From NCBI RefSeq assembly GCF_964340395.1, contig NC_135553.1:1465001-1529000 (forward strand): 64,000 nt of DNA, given 5' to 3'. The notes beneath the pieces are model-generated. The model saw nothing but the letters and a program-made list of their open reading frames with translations, was not told where the DNA came from and made no database searches. The stretch's first letter is position 1. Each line of letters starts with the position of its first letter. A program made the position numbers and the translations under genes. Below, one piece after another: positions 47,401-58,600 of this stretch. The stretch comes from Glandiceps talaboti. Lineage: Eukaryota; Hemichordata; Enteropneusta; Spengelidae.

Positions 47401-47740
47401 TTAGTTTGTAGACATACGATCTGAGGCTATCCAAACCATGCCTTAGTTTGCAGACATACGATCTGAGGCTATCCAAACCATGCCTTAGTTTGTAGACATA
47501 CGATCTGAGGCTATCCAAACCATGCCTTAGTTTGCAGACATACGATCTGAGGCTATCCAAACCATGCCTTAGTTTGTAGACAGACGATCTGAGGCTATCC
47601 AAACCATGCCTTAGTTTGCAGACATACGATCTGAGGCTATATATCCAAACCATGCCTTAGTTTGCAGACTTACGATCTGAGGCTATCTAAACCATGCCTT
47701 AGTTTGCAGACATACGATCTGAGGCTATCCAAACCATGCT
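44411..47740. repeat. 3.3-kb satellite of 42/46-bp units with local higher-order structure
   Basis: About 75-80 head-to-tail units of CCATGCCTTAGTTTGTAGAC, ATACGATCTGAGGCTATCTA, AA. Variants are GTAG/GCAG, ACGATC/ACTATC, CTAAA/CCAAA and a 4-bp insertion (TATATATC) making 46-bp units. From 46220, a 10-unit block of 436 bp (six 42-bp, four 46-bp) is followed by a near-copy at 46656-47091. The 76-codon minus-strand frames at 46429 and 46865 are a by-product. It lies between the convergent UNC5CL and PITPNC1 genes. Confidence 0.97.
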
Positions 47741-48404
47741 AAAACTTTGCCCTTCTTTTTTCCATGAAAAGATCGTAAAATCCCAGCTCCGCAAATTTGG
47801 AAATGACAAGTTTAGAATGGAAATCTAGCGATGATTACTTCCAGTCTTTTGTGACTTTATTGCAGCCGAAATTCAAAACTTTAGCCACTTTTTTAATCAG
47901 TCTTGGCCACAACAACCACATTTTGTCACAAACGTTCATGAAATTAATGAAGATTGAAGAGTCTATAAAACGACAAAAGACGCGTTCACACAAAAACAAA
48001 CTCATCATATGGTTGTCCACAAATCTCCATCTACATAATACTGATTTCATTTTCAGGCATTAATAATGACTATCCAATCAAAAGTTAGTCTAAAGAATCA
48101 CATGACTATCATCTACCAATCACAGTAAAAGATACTGCTCCGTATGCAATTGCACCCAATCACCTAATCTTAAATTTGTTCCTAAATTACTCTGAAATTA
48201 CAACTAAATTAAAATCACACCTTCAGAGACTTCATCCATCACCAATTGACTGCACACAGTGTAAATATATATACATCTAGGAATAAACAGGATTATTTTT
48301 ACACTCTTGATGGGAAATTCTAAATGACAAAAAACACCCGCATAGTACCTGATAATTGAGGTAGTCTGGGATTAATCTTTGCACACTACTTTCATTGCTT
48401 CAAT

Positions 48405-48417
48405 TGACCTTTGACCT
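48405..48417 (-). promoter_or_regulatory. DR1 nuclear-receptor-type motif
   Basis: AGGTCAAAGGTCA on the minus strand, identical to the site at 25786-25798. No promoter context is evident. Confidence 0.3.
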
Positions 48418-48969
48418 TGAAAGCTGATCTCCTCGCCTAAAATCATACCAAAAACTTACAAATAATGCAACGCTATCTCCTACTAGCTTGATGACAGGAT
48501 AGGTTAGGGTTGGGTAGGGGGAGACAACACACAGGGGGGGGGGGCAACACAGGGAGAAGGGACACCATCAAGAGACCTATAGGAAAACAGACTATATACT
48601 TGTCTAAACAATAATAACTATGGTAAATGCAGCCAGGTTGCTTACAACTATAAAAAATTGCCAAAAATGCTATAAAAACAACAAAGAAAGCACTAAGCAT
48701 CACAGATATTGTCTGACAACTTATGTATAATGCTGTACAGAGGTTGATTTGTACAAATCATATACTGTCTGTCATTCATTTACTGTACAATATACTGATA
48801 GGCAAAGCTTCACAATCATGCTGACCAATCTGTGTGTAATTGGTTTGATTGGCTTGTATGTATTGGCTTGTTTCTAATTTGTTAGTCTTCCTTTTAATGT
48901 GAATATCACAAAACTGGTTTGACTTGAGTTACAGGGGCAAGTCAAAACCACAGGATTAACTTTATTTGT

Positions 48970-49070
48970 GGAAGACATGAGAACCAGATGTCAACTATAA
49001 GGACCAGACGTCAGTTATAAGGACCAGACGTCGATTATAGGAACCAGATGTCGACTATAAGGACCAAGTC
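48970..49070. repeat. 20-bp minisatellite, about 5 copies
   Basis: Units of AGGACCAGACGTCAGTTATA with variants GAACCAGATGTCGACTATA. Confidence 0.88.
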
Positions 49071-50971
49071 AGCTATTTCAACCTTGAATGATTAGAAACT
49101 TATGAATATCTCCTAGCATATACCAAATAGTAGAATTATTGTCACTTTTAAGTTTCATATTGACCTTGACTCATTCCACATGCTTTTGTTTCATCGAAAA
49201 CCCAAATCTGTACTATGATGTATACAGGTACGTATAGAACAAGAAGTATCACTGGTTTCATCCCAAGATATGCAAATTTCAAATTCAAATGAGACACGCT
49301 ACAACTCAGGCTCCTACGCATTGATAATATACATCGCTGCCTTCAGTGGTGGCACGAAAACTAAGACTGGTACATTGTGTTCATGTACAAGAAGGCATTT
49401 TAGTTACTGCTCATTTTTGTGTTTTGTTTTCCAGCGAAATAAGCAAAAATAAGTAGTAAGTGAAAATTTCAAAGTTTACAGTATGTGCCAACAGTGATGT
49501 AATAAAAAAAACCTTTCTAATAAACCCTTTCTAATATGCATATCTTGGATGGGGTCCAAAATGTACTTTGACAGAAGTTCTGGTTGTCATTTTAGTAACT
49601 TAATACAATACAATACGTGTGAAAGTCAAATAAGTTCTGTTTTCATATTTATAAAACACAATAAAACATCTGGATGTATTTCAAGTACAATATCACAGAT
49701 CTTGTGGTTTACTTTTAACATTTTATAAATTAATTCTATATACCGTTGGTAAATTTTACAATATGCAGTATGTGACATGATGACATTTCCTTGTTGACTA
49801 CTCAGTTATCTTGTATGTAACTCACACATTCTCATGATATTTTACTAGTTGGACATCAAGTCATCTTGTAGGTAACTCAAATATTCTCATGACATTTTTC
49901 TTGATGTGTATCACAAGTACTGAAATCACAACCTCTCACAACATAATAACATCAAATATATGATATATTCATGGACTTGTTACTAGTATGTTGGGAAGTG
50001 TACTCTATAAAGCAAACAATAGTCATGTCTATGGAGTTCTTATGCTCAGTTTTTCTGACATGAATATGATAAAACATGTAACAATGATAAATAATGCATT
50101 TCCTGTCACTCATAGTACATCAAGAAATATTTAGTCTAGAGGCTACCCATGGCTTTGACTCTCAAGATCTTGTGAAAAGACATTTGAAGCCACAGACAGC
50201 CTCTAGATGAAGAAACACCCAATCATTTTTGATCTTTGATATATAAATTATGGTATTGGAATGTCGATGAGCACATGTACTGCCAAAATATAGACTGCTC
50301 TGGTTTATAATGATTTGTCCAAATTCCAATGTAAGCTTTGATATTAAATACACCAGGATAAGAAAGGGAAAACATTGAGAACAGTGAATACACAATTATT
50401 TATAACTCAGTACCTAAAATGGTATGATGATATATCGAGGTATGTTTACAAAAATTATGATGGACTTTCTATCTTACACTAAGTTATAACTGATAAATTA
50501 TCGATATCATTTTATAAAGATATTGGTCATGACATAGTTTACTGTAGAAACTTGTTACTTTTTATTTCAAAGAGATCACGCACCTTTGTAGCTTTTATAT
50601 CACTCTAAACCAAAATCTGACTTTTCAGCAAGTTGAGGGTGGGGGCTTAGTTTTAGGGACCCTTTTGGATCTTAGTGGTACATCTAACAGGATGCCACCA
50701 GAGTCCTCATGGTACACTGTACATTGACTGATAACTATCTAAATCACAAGCCTCATAATGGCACATGTAACAGCGCCCTCAACAGGATCTTAGTGGTAAA
50801 TGCTACAGCGCCCTCATAGTTTATTAGTACATCTTTGGTAACTAATAGTTTTTCTACTCTGATAAAGAATTTAAATGCAACACAAAACCTTACACTTCGG
50901 TTTCCTACTTAATTTAAGTTTCATTCCTTAGTGTACTTCGCATCCAAAATTTCTAAATTTTTAATTTGATG

Positions 50972-50977
50972 TTTATT
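50972..50977 (-). promoter_or_regulatory. Candidate poly(A) signal for PITPNC1
   Basis: AATAAA on the minus strand, about 270 nt after the stop of the distal last exon. No AATAAA was seen between the two alternative last exons, so both isoforms may use this signal. Confidence 0.4.
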
Positions 50978-51248
50978 TTACAGATGAGAAGGTTCTCTCT
51001 CACTACGAATTACAACATTTTTGACAGATGTGTCAGATATATACTTATTATAATCATATAAATGTTAAGCACCCAGAGGAAAAGTTGCCAGTTATTTAGA
51101 CATACTAAAAAGTTAGAAATTTACAAGAGATAACAGCATCAGCTGGTGAAATATACATTCCCAAGACTGCTGGATTTCAATTCTTTTCATTTGAATAAAA
51201 CATACATCTACCTAATCACACCTAGTAAATCTTGTTGTCTGTATCCCA

Positions 51249-51409
51249 TTATGTGGGAGATGAGGTGGCAGCTCCTGATGCATTTGTGAGTGCTTCGTCA
51301 TCAAGCGGATTGACCTGTGTGTTTCCCGTTCCCATCTCTGCATTCACTTTCTGATTTGTCTCCAGCTGTTGCTGCTGCTCATAAACTCTAACATCATCTT
51401 TTGTCATGT
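51249..51409 (-). CDS. PITPNC1: PITPNC1 alternative last exon, distal (acidic/Ser C-terminus)
   Basis: The acceptor TTTCTCTCCAG precedes ACATGAC. It completes Asp and reads [20 protein letters not shown], then [20 protein letters not shown] and a Ser/Thr/Ala end. Vertebrate PITPNC1 also makes isoforms with different tails. Confidence 0.85.
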
Positions 51410-54340
51410 CTGGAGAGAAAAATTGATACACGAAATTCGATGATATTAAAATGGAAATGTACAATTTTTGTCTTTACATTATTTACACATTTTTTGTCTT
51501 GCACGAAGTGTTAGCGTGATTTTTTTCTGTCTTCTTTCCTTGGTTTGTCGTCCCCGCGACGCCCACCACCCAGTTTCATGTTGGTCTCCAGCTGTTGTTT
51601 GCATTCATAATTTCTGACGTCTTCCTTTGACATGTCTAACGAATGAAGAAGAAAAATGGCGTACACTGGGCGGGAAAAATTGGATTTGATACACTTTACA
51701 ATTTGGACAGAAATTTGTGACAAAGTTAACAAAGAATAAATTATAGTTGTTAAACAAACAGGAAAAGGAGGTAAGTCTATAAAACTGTACTATTAGTTGG
51801 ACCAGATGTGAAATATGGGAAGGAGTTTTGAAGTTTGAGAAGACAAAACATTCTGAGCTCTGGAAATTGTTGTGATCTACAACAGTTGTTTATAATCTAT
51901 TAGACTAATACTTCAATCAAGTGCATCATTTAAAAATAAATTTCATTTTACATTTATGATTCATACACTGGTCTTATTTGTCTATTTCAGCATACCTGTT
52001 TTATAAAAGATGTAATAAAAAAAACTGAAAACTGAAAATTTTTCATGCTATAAATATTTTCCTCTGATTGTATATAGCAAAATTCTACCCATGCATTTGT
52101 TGTTAAACAGTGTCATGGTTTTTTTCTTTCTTTTAAAAGAGGATTTACAAATTTAGAAACTGTAATTGGAATCATTTATTCTATAAATGTGCTGATCTTT
52201 CATCTTTTACTGGGATTTTGAAACTGAAATCTAACTCCGATCAGCCCATGTGGGTTATTTTGGACTAATAGCAAACTTGATCAGAAAATTGGCCAAAACA
52301 CAGAAATTAAAGTAACCAGCATACAGTTTAATGATAGTAATATTTTTGCAGGTAATTTATTTCCAAATCAAACCCAAACTATTTCCAGGTCTGCAAAGTA
52401 AGTCTACTTGGTTTGACAAGGGTTGGGGTGGGGGTGGGGGGTTTGGCAAAATGTAGGGTGAACTAAAGACAGGAAGACTTGTATTTGTGCAAACAAAAAG
52501 AAAGGAGTACCTTGAACAAGAAAACAGGCGGTGGGAAATCACAGTAGATGACAGCATGCAATAAAGATCAAACTTTAGAGCTAGAAAATCAAAGCTACAA
52601 GAGAAATTAACTTAAAATAACTCAAATATAACACATAACAATGATTAAGTGCAATCTTGGAAGGAAGAAAATCAAATACAACAATGGAAAGTGAAAGGTG
52701 TACAACAAAACTCAACTCAACAGGTTTCCAAAAATCTCAAAAAAAGGAAAATATGAAATGATTCACTACTTCTGTATTCTTAATCCAAGTAAGTCATGAC
52801 TATGTTTTCTAAGTCGTAACTATGTTTTCCAAAAGCCATAAATATGTTTTCTAAAAGTGATAACTATGTTTTCCAAAAGCCATAAATATGTTTTCCAAAA
52901 GTGATAACTATGTTTTCTGTCATAACTATGTTTTCCAAAAGTCATAACTATGTTTTCCAAAAGTGATAACTATGTTTTCCAAAAGTCATAACTATGTTTT
53001 CCAAAAGTGATAACTATGTTTTCCAAAAGCCATAAATATGTTTTCCAAAAGTGATAACTATGTTTTCTGTCATAACTATGTTTTCCAAAAGTCATAACTA
53101 TGTTTTCCAAAAGTGATAACTATGTTTTCCAAAAGCCATAAATATGTTTTGAGTCATAACCGTTTTTTAAAAGCCATAAGTATGTTTTCTAAGTCATAAC
53201 ATAGTATGTTTTCCAAAAAGCCACAAGTAGGTTTTCTGAGTCATAACTGTTTTCCAAAAAGCCATAAGTTTGTTTCATCAAAACGATAGCTATGTTCTCC
53301 AAGTTATAACTGTTTTCCAAGTCATAGCCATATTTCCAAACTCATAACTATGTTTTCCAAACTCATAACTATGTTTTCCAAACTCATAACTATGTTTTCC
53401 AAACTCATAACTATGTTTTCCAAACTCATAACTATGTTTTCCAAGTTATAACTTTCAAAAAGAAATATATTTGACAAGAATTGGTCCTTTGGTGAACTTC
53501 TTGATGTGTTTAAAAAAAAAAATTTTCATATGCATCATGCAAAAATTGGATTTTACACTAAACATGCATATACAACAGGAGAAAAGACTGAAAGGAAACA
53601 GTCCAAAAACTATGATTTCTGCAAACAACATCCCAAATATACTCCTTGAAAGCATGGGGCAAAACTAATTTGCATGCACCATTGATGACAAGCCAAATCT
53701 CAAGCAACCCAGGTCAAAGGTCAACTAAATATCTACTTACCAATCCATTCGTCAATCCAGGCAAATGCTTGTCTATGTCCAAGTAGAAGAATATCACGTA
53801 TTGCCTACAATTGACAAAGATACACATATACAGGCAGTCACTAACTTTGTACAAGTCTCTAGCAGCTTTCAATATAGGCTTAACTCATTGCAGCAAAAAC
53901 AAACATTTTGGATGCAACAAATTTCATTTTTTTAAAATATTGAAATACATAAAATCAAACACGTAAACTGGATGGGCTAAACAAAACATAATTCAAAAGG
54001 TATAAAACTGAAATGTTGAATACTTACAGTATGTGTATAGCCTTCTACTTTTGTTTGAAAACCCCAAACTTCAAATTTGACTTTGACTAGTTTATATGAA
54101 CACATAATTGGGTCCTGTGTTTTCTATAAAAAATAAAACAAAGATGGAGGTTATTTTTAAATACAGCAAGGTAAGGTAAATGTGTGCATGCTAGGCTGCC
54201 TTGTACTGTGTGCATGTGTGTACATAGATAGATAGATAGGTAGGTTAAGTTGGGTCGTTGCGTAGGTAGTTAGATAGATAGATAGTTAGGTAGGGAGGGT
54301 GGGCAGGTGGGCGGGTAGGTAGTCAGCCTTGGAGGATGAT

Positions 54341-54394
<54 letters not shown>

Positions 54395-54465
54395 ATGGGT
54401 ATGTATGTATGTATGTATGTATGTATGTATGTATGTATGTATTTATGTATGTATGTATGTATGTA

Positions 54466-54516
<51 letters not shown>

Positions 54517-54545
54517 ATGTATGTATGTATGTATGTATGTATGTA

Positions 54546-54576
<31 letters not shown>

Positions 54577-55635
54577 ATGTATGTATGTATGTATGCATGC
54601 ATGCATGCATGGCAGGCAGGCAGGCAGGTAGGTAGGCAGGCAAGTAGGTATACATTCCATTTGACAAATGCACGACAGTCTAATTGAATCCAATCCTGTA
54701 AACTGTAGCTGTCAGCTTTATTTATAATACACAAAATGTAATGACAGAGAGTGAGCAGACAGACAGTGTATATCAATGAACTGATCAATACCCAATCAGA
54801 CATTTGATAACTTACTAGCCAGTCCTCTGCTAATGGTCCTCTTCCTGTTTTGACAGACTTGAATTTTTTTAAGTCCTGGGGTGAGTGAAAAGATGAAAAC
54901 AAATTATTTCAAGATGTTATGGTTGTTGTTTTATTTTTGCTTTCCTTTGATTTCCTTTATGTGGTATTCATAATGTGATGACACAGGAATTAAGAGATAC
55001 AAATATTACAATGTGACAGCTCCAACATTAATGGGTGTGGATAACTATCATTTCATGTCATGGTCAGCTCCCTAGATTACATTTACTCACCTCACTCTCT
55101 TTGTAATGTTTTTCTGGTACGTCATCATAAGCAATATCTTGAAATATAACTTCCCTCTGAGCAAGTTCTTCTTGGGTTAAGTTGTGACACTGCAATAAAT
55201 CACACCATTCAAGTAATGCATGCACACATACACAGGTAGACATAGAAGAGCACCCTCTATGGTAGCAATATACATTTCTTTCATTTATGGCTAATGCTGA
55301 TCATCATTATTGCTTGTTTTCAAACTGCATCTAGGTATCCAATGATGTCTATATTAACAGAGATAGTGTTTGTTTCAACCTAGTACCTGTAAATACACAA
55401 ACTGTTTTCAGAAGTTTGATTTATTTTTGTATTGTATACCTAAGAGTGTCTGTATGAGATACTTGACATCTGCATCTCCTCAGCAAACATTGCATAGATA
55501 TAGCTTTGTTTCAGAGAAACACTATGGTATGGATATGAATGTAGTTATATAATAAAATATACTGTACTGATAGACTGGATCTATCTATCTATCAATCTAT
55601 CTATCTATCTGTCTATCTATCTATCTGTCTATCTA

Positions 55636-55674
<39 letters not shown>

Positions 55675-58600
55675 ATCTATCTATCTATCTATCTAATAAA
55701 TTTACAACTTGATATCTCAAGGTGACGACTGTTTGTACGGTTTTTTACAGTATTTCTCTACTTCATTAAAAGGGAATACAAGAGTTACTATAACTGTCAC
55801 AAAATACATAACGATGTTTAGAAAATTGTTGTTTATCATTTGTACAACTAACATCTTATCTAAATTGTGTATACTTACATTTTCGCTACTGCCATTGTTA
55901 TTCTCATATTTGGTTTCTATTTCTACAATAAACCTTGGTAAAAAGGAACACTGCAATGAGAAAGAAAAACAACACTTTAATTTACTTGCTACTCTGATTT
56001 TGAGAAATTGTCAGATTTTGTGGATTGATCAGTGATTAGCCTATTTATCTCCTACCTCAAGTCAGTATTTGAATACATCAATAACTTGTATGATTGGACG
56101 AGTGGTTTGGTAAATAATACCATATCAAACAATATGGGTAACGGGTGATTGTACAGTACAGTTTCTTCCTGCACTGACATATTACCCATAATCCTTGCTG
56201 ACTTTCTATATTCTTGTCCCCCAGTAGAATAATAAAATTGATTCAAAATTCTCTGGTCAACATACACAAGTCCCACGGTCAGACTCGGGACAAGTCCTTG
56301 ACTTACACCAGTCAATTTATCATGCTATATTCTATGCAGTACTTCACATTGAATAAATAATACAGCACCTGACAGTATATCTAGTTTCATAGATTCACTG
56401 AAAATCTTTTATTTAAGTAGTCATATACATATATATGAGGATTGGGTATTTCTTTTGAATATTTAATTTATAAAATAATTTTATTATGGCTTCCTACTTG
56501 AAACAACACTGACCAAGTCTATGTTTGTAAGTTATTACATTGCAAAAAGCAGAAAAAATGTGCTAAAGAGTTTGTTATTGTACATACAATGACAGATATT
56601 TTAGATATTTACTAATCTTTTGCAATTTATTGAGTTTACATTCTCCTCACGCCTGAGTACATCAAATTGAATCAATGATACAACAATTGCCATCCATTGA
56701 AAAAGGTCATAGTGAACTTAATAGTGAGCACACGTATGTTCTGACATTTCTAAGGTGAATATAAAGGTCACAAGGTCAACTGTCTTGACCTTGGTGACCT
56801 CTGGGTGAGTATTGATGTTGTTGGGAGTTATTATGTAAATATCCCAGTGACATAATTTGACATACCTATTTAAATACTTTTGTACAAGTTTACGCTCAGT
56901 TAATTGTATTTTTCTACTTCCAGCCCTAGAATTCTTCCTAAGGCTCCGAGTAATTTGTATTATTAAATTACTGGTGATCAGAATTTAGATGTAGCTTTCA
57001 GATTTGTAGATATATATAGCAACAACGGTAATGTAAACTTTACGGGTAAAGTAACGCAAACAACGCTAATGTAAATTACGGTTACAGTAACGCAAACAAC
57101 GCTAATGCAAATTACGGTTACAGTAATGCAAACACCACTAATGCAAATTACAGTTAAAGTAACACAAACGACGATAATGCAAATTACAGTTACAGTAACG
57201 CAAACAACACTAATGCAAATTACGGTTACAGTAACGCAACCAACGCTGATGCAAATTACAGTTACAGTAACGCAAACAACACTAATGCAAATTACGGTTA
57301 CAGTAACGCAACCAACGCTGATGCAAATTACAGTTACAGTAACGCAAACAACGCTAATGCAAATTACGGTTACAGTAATGCAACCAACGCTGATGCAAAT
57401 TACAGTTACAGTAACGCAAACAACGCTAATGAAAATTACAGTTACAGTAACGCAAACAACGGCAATGCAAATTACAGTTACAGTAATGCAAACGACAACA
57501 AATCTTTCACTCTACTTCTCTTCAGACATGTTATCATATATCTACATCTACATTGTAGCATATTAATGATTTGGTGTGGATGTATAGACTGTATTTATAT
57601 CTGTAAGCAGTGTCTATTGATTGGCCGATAATCTATAGACATTCTTACGGCAATTTGAATGTTTTCCTACAATGATCAATAGTTGTACTTAGATTTCACA
57701 GTCAGCACAGATAGGATTTCACTAACACTATCTGTGAGTCTGAATCGATGTATGTTTATTCAAATACACAGATAGTGATCCGCTAGGATAGCTGAGTGAC
57801 AACCATCAAATATGACTACATGTACGTAGAGCAGAAAAGGAGAAATATACTTGATGAGTGTTTAAAATATAGACTGTGAAGAAGATATGTCGTATCATTC
57901 TGTCCTCACCAGCCTCACCCCATCACGGCATACCTTACAGACAAGACTGATTTAAGTGTTGATATCAAATCTTGTACTACGTACTCTTCAGTCTTTTAAA
58001 CGTAAAAATAAATTTCATCGTTTAGGAAACAGATAGGTTTATAGCTTTCATTTTGTTCTGGTTTTCACCAATGTTACATCAATTTGTGTTTGATTCATCG
58101 ATTTGTTCGTAATTTTTTTGTATTTTTAATTTATATTTGTATAATTTTATCTTGACACTGTGTGAGAAGAGCCTTTGGCTCAAGTCTATTGAGTTTAAAT
58201 AAAGTCAAATAATAATAATAATAATAAAATAAGTAGAAATAAAGTATACAGTGATAATTCATTGATAGCCTCTACAAACTGTTCATGCGTTACAGTCAAT
58301 CGTAATACACTGTGAATTATATCGTAATACACTGTGAATTATATCGTAATACACTGTGAATTATATCGTAATACACTGTGAATTATATCGTAATACACTG
58401 TGAATTATATCGTAATACACTGTGAATTATATCGTAATACACTGTGAATTATATCGTAATACACTGTGAATTAAATCGTAATACACTGTGAATTATATCG
58501 TAATACACTGTGAATTATATCGTAATACACTGTGAATTATATCGTAATACACTGTGAATTAAATCGTAATACACTGTGAATTATATCGTAATACACTGTG

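Larger units (their letters stand above)
47741..51248. other. Intergenic / PITPNC1 3' flank
   Basis: No gene recognised. It includes a G/C-rich run near 48515-48545, a 20-bp minisatellite (48970-49070), a perfect DR1 motif at 48405-48417 and two ACAGCGCCCTCA motifs (about 50772, 50811). A poly(A) signal for PITPNC1 (AATAAA on the minus strand) is at 50972-50977. Confidence 0.5.

Noticed and set aside
44411-47740. Regular direct repeats suggesting a CRISPR array, and identical 76-codon frames
   Set aside because: Units are contiguous with no unique spacers and the DNA is eukaryotic, so this is a tandem satellite. The frames are satellite translations.
47797-48063. 88-codon plus frame and a 71-codon antisense frame
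   Set aside because: No family similarity seen on either strand. Both overlap unremarkable AT-rich DNA after the satellite.
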